Positions 37,450 through 49,925 are shown, counted from the first letter of the stretch. The stretch is DNA of 64,000 nt from Pyxicephalus adspersus (GCF_032062135.1 NC_092861.1:140209974-140273973); one strand, 5' to 3'. Notes: a model not told the origin generated them from the sequence alone. Program-made: numbers and translations.

Positions 37450-38498
37450 AACAGCCTCACCAGGTGACCTTGCCTAGGCATATGATACCAAAGGTCCGCT
37501 ACAGATAGCAAAAAAAAATTTATCTAGTCCCCTTTTCCCATGATCAGAAGCATCAATTGTAGTAACTTTGTAGAAGCCACAAAATCTACAGCAGGAGCTA
37601 AACAATTTTCGAATCACATCTTAGGAAAGGAAAGGTGACCCTGCATGAAGCCTGAACATAAATGGAGTAATACAGATGAAGGCAATAAAAGAGGGAATAC
37701 TGTGATCTCTATCCTAGGTAAGAAATACCCTTGGAGAATTACACCCTACTTAGCATGCATGTACTTACCATGATTTATACTTCCTTTGATAACGTCACAT
37801 GATCTGTTCATTTTTATTTATTTTATAATTGTGCTTATTTTGGTAACTTGCTTTTTTCCATATACATAAAGGTGCTCAGGATCTGTGGTGTGCTTTATTT
37901 TTCACTACCCTTAAGCCCAGGGATACCATTGAATTTTTCCAGAATCACTCATGAGCTGTTTAGCTCGTAATGCTGTATATACTGGCACACATCATTATTT
38001 GAATTCTTTAAGCTGTCAGTAAATGTACGAGCAGTGAAAGTAGAAAAAAAGTGAAAGGAATAAAGTTTCACATATCATTAGAGTGAGGACAATGCTCACG
38101 TAGGAAGAGATCTTCGGCCATCTGCTGCCTTGTGGTTTTACTCCACTGCTTGCCAAAGTCATTGGTTGCTTTTTTACCATATATCTCCAAAATACCTCTG
38201 CCATTATGTCTACAGGATTCTGACTTTGTCTGTAAATTTATCATTTATTTATTAATTTATTTATTTGTGCAAAAGCTAACTAAACACAACTGGCCTATAA
38301 AAAAAAATGTAGCCCCACTAAAAGCTGCTTATATTTTGCCTGCTCTGGTTCCTCCTCCCCTCCCCTATCAATAAGCCTATGACATTTTTTAATAAAAGTT
38401 TTTGTACAACATACTTTGCTTTACACACAATTACATCATCAATGCATCACGCATGCTTCTTTATGATGGGAAAGGCACGTAGGGTGCTGTCCGTATCT
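37450..38498. other. Unique DNA, nothing recognised
   Basis: No repeat or exon identified between the two LINE fragments. Confidence 0.4.
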
Positions 38499-38499
38499 T

Positions 38500-39100
38500 C
38501 CTGAAAACAACAGATTGCAGAGAAGGGCAACTAAACTAATAAAAGGAATGGAGGAGCTCAGCTATGAGGAGAGATTAGCTGAACTGAATGTATTCCCCCT
38601 TGAGAAGAGACGTATAAGGGGGGATATGAGCACCCTGTATAGAGAACTGTCTTCTCCATTATTCACTTTGGGATCATTACAAAGAACAAGAGGGCCCTCT
38701 TTGCGTCTGGAGGAAAAGAAGTTTAATCTCCGGATAAGGAAGGGATTCTTCACTGTAAGGTCTGTGAAAATGTGGAATCGGCTCCCTCAGGATACAGTTT
38801 CAGCAACTACTATAGATAGCTTTAAGAAAAAGCTGGATGATTTCTAGAAGCACAGAATATAACTGGGGATTAAGGCTTTAAAGTAAAGATAGCAGAGACT
38901 GTTGATCAAGGGAACATCCGATTGCCTCAGGGAATCAGGAAGGATTTTTTGTTTACCTGTTGAAGCAAATTGTACCAAGCTTTTTTTGCCTTCCTCTGGA
39001 CCAACTATGTCCATAGGGTTTTATATCTGGGACATGTTTATTTCCCTGTTGAACTTGATGGACTTTTTTCAACCTATTCTACTATGTAACTATGTAACAC
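38500..39100 (+). mobile_element. CR1/L2-type LINE 3' end
   Basis: 38515-38847 encodes a reverse-transcriptase C-terminus: QRRATKLIKGMEELSYEERL, then EKRRIRGDMSTLYREL and KGFFTVRSVKMWNRLPQDT, ending FKKKLDDF and a stop. This is the usual C-terminus of CR1/L2-superfamily ORF2. A 3' UTR follows with TTGAACTTGATGGAC, TTTTTTCAACCTA and TATGTAACTATGTAAC. About 110 residues stay open, so it is young or well preserved, but the 5' part and endonuclease are missing. Confidence 0.87.
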
Positions 39101-39104
39101 TCCA

Positions 39105-41920
39105 TATTCTCCAAATCCCCCAGCTCTGAAGCCAGCAATGGACTGACTCTTAGGAAGTATTACACAAATATCAAAATACCTCAATAGGTGAAAGTCAGTC
39201 ACAGCAGTGGAGTTCCTAGGCATTCTGCATTTGCATGCAAGCTACCTAAGGTAATGGCCACATGGAAAGAACTGAAATCCAACGAATGAAAAGATTACAA
39301 GGCAGAGGAGGTAGGAAAGGGCCAATGATGATAAATCTCTTTCAGTCAGGATATAAGGTGAACTTTGGACTTGCTGAAGTATCAGAGAGAAGCCTATACA
39401 ATTGTGCATATTAGGTTTAAACCATCTGATGCATTTTTACATTTCTTGAATCTTTAATGAAGTTCCTGGGTCTGCACCTTTGATGGGTCCATTATGAGGG
39501 CATTTCACTGCATAGTTTACCAAATCTTCTCCTCGAGCAGGAGGAGTAGCACGATGTAACCCTTGGGACATAAGCCCCCATTACCATGTTTAGGACCATG
39601 TCACATGAGTCTATTCATTGGCCCTTTGGTATATCTTGCCCAAGATAGCTCAAAAGATGACAAAAGAAATTTAGAAGTGGCTTCAGAATGGATTGGAAGA
39701 TATTTATTCAGTTTTTTAGTTACAAACATGTCCCAGATTTTTTTCTTTAATATAAATATCGGAGCTTTGCACAATGTTGTGGGGTTATTAGTAAACTACA
39801 TCAAGAAGTAATGACCAAGTCTTATTAGGAACTTTTCATACATATCTTAAACAAATTTTGTAAGAACATAAAAGATTTAGTTTTATTAAAAAAAAGAAAA
39901 AAAGAGCACAGTTCTTGATCTTGCCCACAATATCACAATAATTATATCTTTCAATACCAAACATAGACTTGATGTGATACATCAGACTAAAAAAATAGTC
40001 ACAAATGGGGTGTGTAAATGTTGACAATTACAAGGTATGTCATGTATTTTGCCTAAAAACTTTTAATTGTCTCTGGAAGTTAGGAATATGTAACTATAGT
40101 GTTATCAGGATAAACAATTACCAGCAACAAGACAGGCCTATGGTGAACCGGTCATGAAAAAGGAAGCACAGAAAAGGTAGCTTAAGATCACGTACATATA
40201 TCCAATTTTTCTTATGGACATCATCTAGTATGCAGACTAAGGACACATCCATTTCATGTCCCATAAGGTGGGTGACAAAAGATTATTATGCCCAAAATGC
40301 TCTTTTTCTCAGAAGGGTATGGGTGGGCTAGAACACTTATCATCATTATATTGTTGTCTGTACCCTTGTGGCAAATTTCCCTAACTGTATAGCAGCTGAA
40401 CATTTGCATTGTAGATAGTGCAGCCTACATTTGCCTTATTTCAGTTTGAGGTTGGTTCACCCGAATACTCTTTTTTGAAACAAAATTGTGATTCAAAATA
40501 TCTCATCCGAACCGAAGTTTACCTTACCCACTGCATGGTTGGAGCGGTAATCCACACCTACATGTCCATTACTGGACAGCAGGCACACTGCTTATAGCAA
40601 TTGTAAATATCAATCAGAATTACCATTGGCCGGAGGTTGTCAGAGGTTGAAAACCATGAGCCAGTGGGAGTGCTCCCAAAACAACTATGGACTTTCTCAA
40701 GAGAAAATGTTATTAGGTAGAAAAAGTTGTCAAGGAGGAAGGAAGGCAAACGTGCTCCATTCAAAAAGTCAGGTTTACAAGGATTGTGTCGTTAATATAC
40801 ACAAGTATCTGAGTTATTACATAAGCTCAGTAGCAGAAATCCATAGCATGATCACACATAAAGTACACTACAGGCCAACCAACACTCCAGTATGGCTTTC
40901 ATAAATTTCCCTAGATTCACTACAGTCACTAATAGCATGTTCAACCATAAACCTATCAGCAGTAAATAAAAAGGCTTGAAAGCATTCTACAAGAAACTTT
41001 ATCCTGGGACATGGCTTGATAAATGTCTTACAAGACCGTAAAAATACCAACAATGATCAGTATTCCGCTATACACAGAGTTCTGCACAACATATTGAAGT
41101 GCTGTTTAAATATTATCACTTGGATAGTTCCCTGTCCGGCCCAGGCAGTTTTATGGCTGGAGATGGAAAACAGATTTGGACTATCTGTTCTGCTTAGAGA
41201 AAAATAAAATATTGTTACTAAAAATGCTCAAAGTTATTTATATTCCTATATATTCCTATAATATCCGAATATTGCTTCGGGTAAACCAATAAGCAGGGAA
41301 TGATGGAAACAACACAAATAGTCAGGTAAAATCCTGCAACCTACCCGCTTGCATACTCAATCAAACATTTGTTTTTCAGCTGTTCCAATGTCCTTTTGGC
41401 AAAATATTATAATTTTTCTACATGTAGTCCTAGTTCCTACATTAAATTCCCAAACGTATTTAAGGACGCCCTCCAATTTGGTAATCCCTAAACAAAAAAG
41501 CAATAAATGAACACCTACAGCTTTAAGGCATTCCAAGCATGTTGCATGAATGATTTATGTATAAACTTTTTTATATTTCCCTCAGCTGCAGTCAGCAAAA
41601 ATCCCCAATACTACACAAAAGATTTCTTGAGTTAAGTTTGCAAATGAATGAAAATTTTCCATTTTCAGGAATGCTTCCATTTGACTTGGGACAAAAACAA
41701 ATTGTTGATTCAGCAGCAAAATGTTGCTGAGAAACAAGAGAAAAAAAACAACATGCTTTAATGTATTTTTTTTTAGACATGTTCCTACTCGTCCCTCTAT
41801 CTCTCCCAGGAATTTAGTGAGAATGTTATATTCAGGAAGTTTGCATCTAATTTGCAAACTGTCAGGTTAAATTAAAGAAATAGTCAAAATGTCTCCATCT
41901 TTTTTCACTTGTAAGGAATG
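39105..41920. other. Mostly unique DNA with one dispersed repeat
   Basis: 39266-39340 (GAAAGAACTGAAATCC, GGTAGGAAAGGGCC) repeats the unnamed element seen at 5818. The remaining sequence shows no transposon ends, RNA genes or convincing frames. Confidence 0.4.
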
Positions 41921-42121
41921 AGGAATCTATTTACAAATGTTAAAAATGTTTGTGCCTGGAGTCCAGTCCATTATTTTCCTTTGGTAAATTGACCCGATGA
42001 AAGGGAGGTGGTTGTAGTCTAAAACGGGTGAGATATAGAAGATGAGACAAGACTTAATTCCCAAGTGGTTGTATAAAGTTGCCACCCCACAAAAGATAGG
42101 AAACTTAAATGAAGAGATGAA

Positions 42122-42211
42122 AGCTGGGGTTTTTTTAGGCAAAATAACAATGACTGTATTGAATAATTTCACAAAATTGAACATGATACATAATACAATA
42201 TAATGCAGTGT
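42122..42211 (-). repeat. Left arm of an inverted repeat flanking a Penelope-like remnant
   Basis: The reverse complement (ATCATGTTCAATTTTGTGAA, then CATTGTTATTTTGCC) matches 43001-43090 over about 90 bp. It lies some 80 bp downstream of the remnant's stop codon, so it looks like that element's 3' UTR. Confidence 0.75.
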
Positions 42212-42291
42212 AGGGAAGAAAAGAAGTGGGAAAGTATGGTTTGATTTTTAGTCATAGGTCGTTCTAGGGAGAACATACTGTTGCTAGTGTG

Positions 42292-42580
42292 TTAATTCAA
42301 GAAGGGTTTGTAATTTAAGTCATCATTGAGTCCTGGGTGGTGGGTTGCTTGTAGATCCACTATCCACTTGCATTGCTGTTGTAGCAATTTGGTTTCTAGA
42401 TCGCTTCCTCGTGGGTTGGCTGCAATATGTTCTAGGCCAAAAAACTTTATGGCTCGGGGATCATAGTTGTGATGTTTTGCTGTGTGTAGGCTTATTGGGG
42501 CATTGTAGTGGAACTTCAGAGGTCTGCAGTTCAGTTTCCCATGTGACCTGATTACCTCTGCAGTTCCACCATGATCTCAT
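42292..42580 (-). mobile_element. Penelope-like element, GIY-YIG C-terminal remnant
   Basis: On the minus strand an open frame ends at 42292. It reads PISLHTAKHHNYDPRAIKFF, GLEHIAANPRGSDLETKLLQ and QQCKWIVDLQATHHPGLND, ending YKPFLN-stop. The pattern H..DP..+.FG.EH, RG.D, LLQ, W+..L, PGLN and FL is what I know from the C-terminus of vertebrate Penelope-like retroelements carrying a GIY-YIG nuclease. The catalytic GIY-YIG motifs and reverse transcriptase are absent, so it is 5'-truncated. The frame is open to about 42580 but without clear similarity beyond 42510. Confidence 0.6.
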
Positions 42581-42605
42581 GTTACTATAGGTGATGAATG
42601 GGGAC

Positions 42606-42740
42606 TTGTCCTGTAGTGCCCAGTGTTCTTCGATAGAGAAACTCTATCTAAGAACACATAGTAGTAGCACAGCCCAGCAGCACTGTACTATGTGTTCTTG
42701 GATAGAGTTTCTCTATCTAAGAATACAGGGCACTACAGGT
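42606..42740. repeat. Nested palindrome flanked by 17-bp direct repeats
   Basis: The 54-bp arms 42610-42663 and 42686-42739 are complementary with about four mismatches. Each arm contains a smaller palindrome around GATAGAGAAACTCTATC. The 17-mer AGGTGATGAATGGGGAC occurs at 42589-42605 and 42737-42753, just outside or overlapping the arms, like a target duplication. Confidence 0.8.
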
Positions 42741-43000
42741 GATGAATGGGGACAAGTTGGGAGAATCATAATGTCATTGTGGGAAAACCTGTAAAAAAAA
42801 TTAGTTAAAAAAAACACAAACATTCAATAAATTACTTCAAAATTAATTTTTTTTTTTTACATTTACTGTTGAATCCCGTGTTTTTCAGGTCAAGTCTATC
42901 CGAATTTGAACAGTCATATTCGGGTTGAATATAAGGACAACCTGAATTTGAACACCAACACTAGTCTTTACGCCTATGAGAACTAAATAGGTATGATCAT

Positions 43001-43090
43001 ACACTGTATTATACTGTATTACGTATCATGTTCAATTTTGTGAAAATTATTCAATATAATCATTGTTATTTTGCCTTAAAAAAAACAGCT
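43001..43090 (+). repeat. Right arm of the inverted repeat
   Basis: ATCATGTTCAATTTTGTGAA followed by CATTGTTATTTTGCC is the inverted counterpart of 42122-42211. The 790-bp interval between the arms holds the Penelope-like remnant and the nested palindrome. Confidence 0.75.
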
Positions 43091-43094
43091 ATCT

Positions 43095-45335
43095 TCTCCT
43101 TATTTAAGTCCAAAACAGGTGAGCCTGGTGTGACAACATTGCTCCTGCTCCTGAATAGATGCAGAATATTGGATGAGCATTGTCACCGTAGGGCAGGAAG
43201 TGTATTACTGGCAGGATCCCTAGGTCAGGGTGAAGAATAAAAGAGACTGAACAAAGCAAAATAATGCAGCTACTGCATTTGTGTTTCTTAGGTTTAGATA
43301 CACTTCATATAACTAAATTTGTGGACCATTTGTAGGAAAGGTGTATGACACCTTTCATTAATGATTGTGCAGCAATTAAAGCTTTATAATATACACATGA
43401 AATGTACCACCATTTCTCTTGGTTTAAGGAGAAGAACACTGGGCTGAATGTCATCTTTTAGCCAGATTCAGCCTCAGGTAACAGCAATTTCCCTGAACTC
43501 TCAATGACATTAATAGTTTTCCCCATTCAGTAAAAGCACAAGTTCTCGGCTTACTTCATCTTGTTACTGTAACGTTGGGAGTTGTGTTCTTGGAGAGCAG
43601 CCAGACGTTTCTGTGTGGCATTTCCACTACAATTGACAGAAATGTCTTTTGTCTTGCGGCTGTTATTGCCAGTCATAGTAAAAGCAGATTACACTTCCCT
43701 GCTCACTGTTGTCTCTTTAGAGCCTTCACAACCATTAACATCACTGCGCCTCACTTCTACCTCCTGGGAGTGCTTGAAATCCTGCAATTCATTCTGGCAA
43801 ATTACTCGATTGACCTATTCGATTGACTGAACAAAATTTGAGGTTTTCATTGTAATATCTGTTTTAAAATATCTTTACTTATACGTAGTGAGCACAAATG
43901 CAAAAATGTCTGCCTTAAGGGTTGGGTTTGATATACAATAAATATATATAGGGCTTACCAATTAGATCCTGAATTGTTTTTGGAGGATTATTGGGAGTCA
44001 TCTGGAAGAAAGGTATATCTATGCCAAGTGTTGCCCCAGTATCTGTGATGATGATGAGAAGAAGGAGAAAATTACATAGTTAGCGTCTAAGTTTTCTGAA
44101 TTACATATATGTATTATTATGTTTGGTCACGTTAGCAAGTCTTTTGCTGATAGCAATGGCAAAAAAAAAAATTAAAAACATTTGCCTAGTTTTATGCGGT
44201 CTGTGCCTTGCTGTCTGGAGGTGCAAGTTGGTGCTTCTCCAATGGTGAGAGATATTTAAAGCCTTTCTTCAAGCAAAGGATCAATTCTATGGAGCGACAC
44301 CATAAAACATTATTTCTTCTGTATTGGCCAATTTCTGGTAAATTGTGACCAGTAACAGGATGACTGCTTCATCATGGGCCTTAGCAGCATGAACAAATGC
44401 AGGGCTTTGTTTGTCTTTCTGACTTGTATTACATTATAAATTTACATTTAAATGCTTCTTACAGAAGTTCTCCCAACTGGAGCGCTTATTTTAAAAATGC
44501 CTCTGCATCTACTGTTCCTTAAGGACATTGAAAAACCAAACAAAAATTCTCTGGCATGTAAAAAAACGACAGCAAATAAACAAAAGAACAAACAAGGAAA
44601 TGCGCTGGCAGTAACCGCACAGCCCGCGATACCTGCTTCCCCGTCTTTTGGCGGGAGTCCCAGGGCACAGCTGCTGACCCCAGGCTTGTCCTGGTTATGT
44701 TACATTTACAGCTGGATTTTATACAGCAGATGCAACAGGTTGGAATGAATGTCAGAAGCTCCCTGCCTGTTCTCATTGTCTCACTGTGGAAAAATCAGGC
44801 TGATGTTTCAATGTCTCTTTGTCTGCTCGTATATAACCCATCAGTGTTCTGTGAATGGGGTGGGGAAGGCTTCTACCATTAAAAAGATAAAATAAAAAGT
44901 ATTTGCAGACAGCAATGAAAGCTGAACCCCAGGCCAACAGCTAAATATACAGTTGAGATATACATATATGAACTCTTCTCTCTGTCCAAAGATTTGTTCT
45001 TCTGATTTTGTTGTTCTGCCTCTTGTCATTCATAAAGATTTAGTCACCAAAGTAAAGGGGGTTACACTACTTCTCCTGAGATATTTAATACAGTGGTATC
45101 ATTTCCCTTCCTTGCATGCTGAATTAACAGTGAAGAATAAGCAATGTAATGTAATGTAATGATAAGCAATGTAATAATAAGCCATCATCCCTGCTCCCTC
45201 TGAGGATGTCGCCAGGATCACTTGCACCTCCTACTAAATCAATCAATAGGATCTTACTGTTTAGTTTAGTATAAATGAGAGCATAGGAAAATTTGATTCT
45301 TTCCTTCATAGCAGTGTCCTTTACCCAAAAAGGAT
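43095..45335. other. Unique DNA, nothing firmly recognised
   Basis: 43330-43560 and 44580-44870 are non-repetitive blocks of even composition that might be conserved regulatory DNA. Overlapping frames at 43575-43830 and 44452-44776 have no domain signs. A short TAATG repeat lies at 45141-45172. Confidence 0.3.
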
Positions 45336-45340
45336 ACTGT

Positions 45341-45387
45341 AATCCCGAGCCCGACGTGTTTCGCCGGTTTAGGCTTCCTCAGGGGAT
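45341..45387 (-). ncRNA. Hammerhead-ribozyme-like motif
   Basis: On the minus strand the order is AATCCC, CTGAGGA (45376-45382), a small hairpin of the AGCC/GGC type, GAAAC (45358-45362), ACGTC, then GGG and GGGATT. CTGANGA and GAAA are the hammerhead core strings. A short ACG/GT-like helix III would end in GTC, and CCC with GGG could form helix I. An extra A after CTGAGGA makes helix II irregular. Minimal hammerheads of this sort are known from Penelope-like retroelements; this copy may be a non-functional relic. Confidence 0.35.
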
Positions 45388-45389
45388 TA

Positions 45390-46035
45390 GTGGAAAACCA
45401 GTGACAATACCATTCAGTTGCAAAAGATTCCTCTTTGTTTTACCACTGTATATACTTTGTGCAATCACATATAAAAGTTTGAGCAGCATCAATTTCCCTG
45501 CTGTTCTCTCCTTTGTGTTTATTATAATAACCCAATGGGCCTGACTCTCAACAATAGTCTTTGGTTTGGGGACACCCACCCTCTTTACCAGTACCATCTT
45601 GGATTTATTTGATATCTGTTTTGATTGAATGATGAATCCTAATAGTTTCTGTAAATCTAGTTTCAGATCTGCAGTAGGAACAGGTGTCCCTGCATGGCTC
45701 CCAAGGACTGGCAACCTGCCAACACTACTGTGAAGCTGTAAAGTAATGGGTGGAACTGAACCACTCACTTCTGCCCAATTTATTCTCTAAGGAAGCAGTT
45801 CGGTGGCATGAAGAAGTAATAACTGCTCTGCAACGTCACCGACAGCCAAAGTCAGACCTATGCTCAACCATCTACAACATGCCAAACAAAAAAAAAAGTT
45901 ATACTTTGTCTCGAAGCTTCATTTTGAACAGATCTTAATGCTTGCTTTTAGAATGAAAAATGAGAATACATAGACAACTTGACTACACTTCTAGGCAAAC
46001 CTTGTAACCAGAGAGAACATAAAGATCGAATATTT
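45390..46035. other. Unique DNA, nothing recognised
   Basis: A 129-codon minus frame (45379-45768) spans most of this stretch but has no recognisable domain and overlaps the hammerhead-like motif. Confidence 0.35.
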
Positions 46036-46039
46036 GGTT

Positions 46040-46380
46040 GTGTCATTACAGATACTCCGAGCTACACAGCAAATCGATCTTTTACAAATAATACCCTTAT
46101 GACTTTTTATTAGGACATTTTAAGACCATGAGCATGTGTTTAGTAACAAGATACCCCAGATTAATGAGGACGCTTAATAGCAGAGTATAATGATCTCATT
46201 AAAGAATTATCACAAAGACTAGACAATGCAAGTGCGGTTCCATCACACAACAACCCCCAAGCGTGATTAATGTTCGGATTATTTTTATAGGCTCCGATCT
46301 TACTTTAATTAGGCTGAGGTTTTACTCTCCAATTAGCTTCAGCTACATCTGTCAGTTCACAAAGCCAAGAAAGAAACAGA
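46040..46380. promoter_or_regulatory. Candidate conserved non-coding element with clustered ATTA sites
   Basis: Several homeodomain-type cores occur within 180 bp: ATTAATG at 46160 and again near 46265, CTTTAATTAGG at about 46303, CCAATTAGC at about 46329, plus AATCGATC near 46073. The block is not repetitive and not coding. This is the strongest regulatory-looking stretch in the window, though still inference. Confidence 0.28.
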
Positions 46381-46384
46381 TAAA

Positions 46385-49300
46385 ATGGCAAACAGGCCAG
46401 CAAATGGTAAGTGTTACAAAGTGGTGGCCTGGCGCTCTCGTACACAGCTGCACAGGACACGTAATAACGACTGCACAACCATTCCAAATGCCGCACAATT
46501 TAAAACTCAGTCTATCTCTTACAGCTTCGGCTGGGAGATCTTGAACATATTAGTCCCTCACATACATCATGATCTGGGCTATAATCATTTTGTTGCTTTT
46601 GGCAGGATGTATATTTCAATAACAGTGAAATATGTCACAGAACATAAAACTACGAAAAGTTTTCATTTTCCCTCCTTCCCCTCCTGGTATACTGTGTGTA
46701 TATATACTTTTCGTGATGTTTCCATGATATGCTCTTATTTTTTTTCCTACAGCTTAGCTAGAATCTGAAATAATTCAAAAAGGTTTAAAGAAATTAATGA
46801 ACTCATCTAAAAACAAGCAGCTTCTTATTAAAATAACACTTTTTTTTGGGGGGGGGGGTTTGGTCATTAGTAAAAATGTATTTTCTACTTGCATTGCAGT
46901 TTTTAAAATAAACAAAATGTAAAGTACTTGCACTTTTATTTTCAAAAGCAATTCCAGGCAACCAGCGTAACTAATCAAGTAACATTTAATGCTATCCAAT
47001 TACAGCTATACCAAAGTCCAAAAATTAATTCCAAGGAATCTAAGTTCATCCCTATTTCTCTGCAACCAGAATATAGAGAGCATCTCCTATGGTTGCTGGG
47101 AGGCTACTGAGATCCTGTGCTGTTTAAAGCAGACCTTACCATAAAATAGAGGATATGCTAACACTTTTTAAAAAACCCTCCTTAAAAGGAACCTGAAGTT
47201 ATAAGTAAACACACCTTCCCTCTGTCTTCCACATCTTTGGGCACAATGTCGCCTTTTTTGCAGGATTCCCGAAGAAAGCAGAGCAAGCAGAACCTCATAA
47301 GAAGATTCTAGACCACGAGAACCTTCTCTCTAGATTTTAGCCAATCTGCCAATTTCCACTGGAATCTTACCACAAGGTCCTCTTCCAGGTACTGTAGGTG
47401 AAAGAGCAAAGGTTAGTAGTATAATTCTTTTTAATTTCCATATTGGTATTTTATTATGAAAAAAAAAATGGAGGGTAAACAATACCAAATGAGTCAACAT
47501 GGATAGACAGTGGACAACAACAGAAGGGGAAGGGAAATCAAGAATACTCAGCGTAACAATAAAGATACATAGATCAGATGTGCTATGAGTCCAAAATACC
47601 AGGAAATGTATTCCATTAAGTCCACCAAGTCCAAAATATTAAAAATGAGTTGAGAACTATTACTTAGGAACTGAGCATTGCATAAAAAGCATCCATTAGC
47701 TGGGTATACCTGGCTGTTATAGGTAGGCATAAACATTGTAAACCATAAAGAATAAAAGATACACAGAATATAGACCAGCATAATCAATTAAGAGATGCTT
47801 AAGTAATGTAGCCATGGTTCCCATGTGCCATTAATGGCTCTCGCCTTGTCATTCAAACTGTAGATAATTTGTCATCTCTTATTAGATACATCTTTTACTC
47901 AATGAGAGTTGCTAATTTGTGAAGGGGACGGTAGCCCTGAGAGTGTTAGTGGAAGGTTTGCTTTAATGCCCTGTGTCTGTCCCCATGCAACACCAATCAC
48001 ATCCAAACTAAACTTTTAAAGTAGATTGGTATCTGTTCAAATAACTTAGGAAATGTAATTGTGGTTGCTAATTGTGGGTTCTCTCCCATTTCTACTTCGT
48101 CTGGTGTCGATCAGTTCTGAATGGCGTAAATAATGACTGCCTTCTGTTGGTCCAGGGCAACTTAATCACATACAACTTGGTGGAGGGATCTTGACACCCT
48201 GGGTATGCAGAAAGTGGGATCCAATGCAGACCTGAAGAGGGACTAGTGCCCTTTTCCAGGGAGATAGATACATAAAAAGGTACACAGACCTTGTAGTGTT
48301 TTGATTCAGGCTTTAGTTTGAATTTACATGGAGCAGCTATGGTGCGGTGACCTGGCGGCTGCTCTGTCCCTCTAAACTTTGCTATCACAAGCTCCTACCC
48401 ATGACTGTGGCAAAACATAGCTACACAGACTTGCATTCCCCCTTTATAACACCCCTACCTGTTTTTTGATACCCACTTACCACTTTACCAATTAAACCCC
48501 AAAAAAACACACCACCATATGTTGGTTAAATGGCCCGTTGGCCTTTTATTATAACAAAATATTAACTTTATTATTATTAAATAACAATATAAATAACACA
48601 TATAAATAACCAATGTAAATATAAACATCAATATAATCAAGTGTCAAAAAATATTAGACACATAATAACAATAAATTAACTGTAAATAAACTTTAAATAA
48701 CGATTAAATAAAAATTAAACATAAACAGTTAAACATAAACAACACTGACTCTCCAACTTCAGCTTTACTGGTTGCTGGTCTTCGAAGGCCACCACATTAT
48801 ACTTTTTGGGTCTACACCTTAACCACAATCGCTCCCAGCCGCCCATTCTCCCAGCTCAGGAACAATATATACCTTCCATTTCTGTGCAAACCCCCCCAAC
48901 AATTTCCACCGAACACCAATAACCAGAAAAAGGAACTCATTCCATAACTATTGTCAACTGCCTACACCCCAGGTCTAACCAAACAACACAATATTGCCAC
49001 ATGCTAACCTTACCAACCACTCAAGAGAAAATTTTCTCTCCACATCGTCTGTTATAAAATGGACCCCCACTTCCTCTTTCCGACCTTTTAACTCTTCTGA
49101 CCCCTCCTATACCTCTGTCTCCTTAACTCCACCTTGCTCACTTCCGAGCCGTGTGCTCGTTGTCTGCCCAGTCATGTCGGCCTTCCCCTATGCTCACACG
49201 TTACAGCCCTAACTCTAAATGAGTAGGAGCTTTTGCTGCTAAGGATAGCAAAGCCATATGGTGCATAGTGGTTCGATGTAAATTGAGCTCTAATAAAAAA

Positions 49301-49925
49301 AAATAATAATTAAAAAATAAAAAGTGCATGATGAAAGGACATGGTTTATTCTTACACACTTTTTACATTTTTCCACATCAAGTTCCTTTTCAGTTCTCAA
49401 TGCTCAGTCACATGGTATCTAACATTTGGTGCTGGAAAATACTCCTATGCCAGATCTTGTGACTGCAGATTTGAAAAGTTAGTAGGTAGTCATGTAAAAT
49501 GCACTGTGTGTTGTTGACTGTGGATCTTATCAATGTTTATTTTGTATTATCTCTTAGGGCATTTAAAACCTGGCCTAGTGACCTAAAGCTTGAGAGTTCC
49601 CTGTGATTGGAGAAGGTAGCACAGGGGGCCATCTTGGATCTCCTGACACCAGCAAAGAAAAGGTCCTCATCACCAGGGGAAATTAAAGAAAAAACAATAA
49701 GACTTGCTTTTCCAGGAGAAAGGGTTTCTATCAAAGTGTTAGGAAAAAAACTTTTTTTGTTACAGAGTCCCATCTGTAACAAAGTTTTATTACCTGTAAA
49801 TCCTGCTAGAATATCTGTTGTTCTTCCACTTTCTGTAATGGAGTGATAATGTTCATTCATTCTAAAGTGAAAGTGCACAGCAGCATTGTCACTCTTTAGT
49901 CAAAATAGTCTTTTGGTTGTACATA
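46385..49925. other. Mostly unique DNA with an AT-rich tract
   Basis: 48540-48740 is a highly AT-rich run of ATAAATAAC-like units. About 47120-47190 contains TTTAAAGCAGACCTTACC and AAAAGGAACCTGAAG, weakly like family D MITE ends. The minus frame at 48092-48388 has no recognisable domain. Nothing else identified. Confidence 0.35.

Noticed and set aside
43575..43830. Two overlapping frames of 83 and 82 codons starting seven bases apart
   Set aside because: No domain signs or shared homology. Overlapping long frames in one short GC-richer stretch are expected by chance.
45379..45768. 129-codon open frame on the minus strand
   Set aside because: No recognisable motif. It overlaps the hammerhead-like motif and is flanked by AT-rich DNA without exon signals.
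46385..46768. 127-codon open frame on the plus strand
   Set aside because: Composition resembles translated non-coding DNA. It follows a probable regulatory block, with no splice-site arrangement or domain.
47448..47560. Possible antisense retroposon like the insert at 55910
   Set aside because: Only a poly-A/T start and purine-rich phrases are shared. No alignable core by eye.
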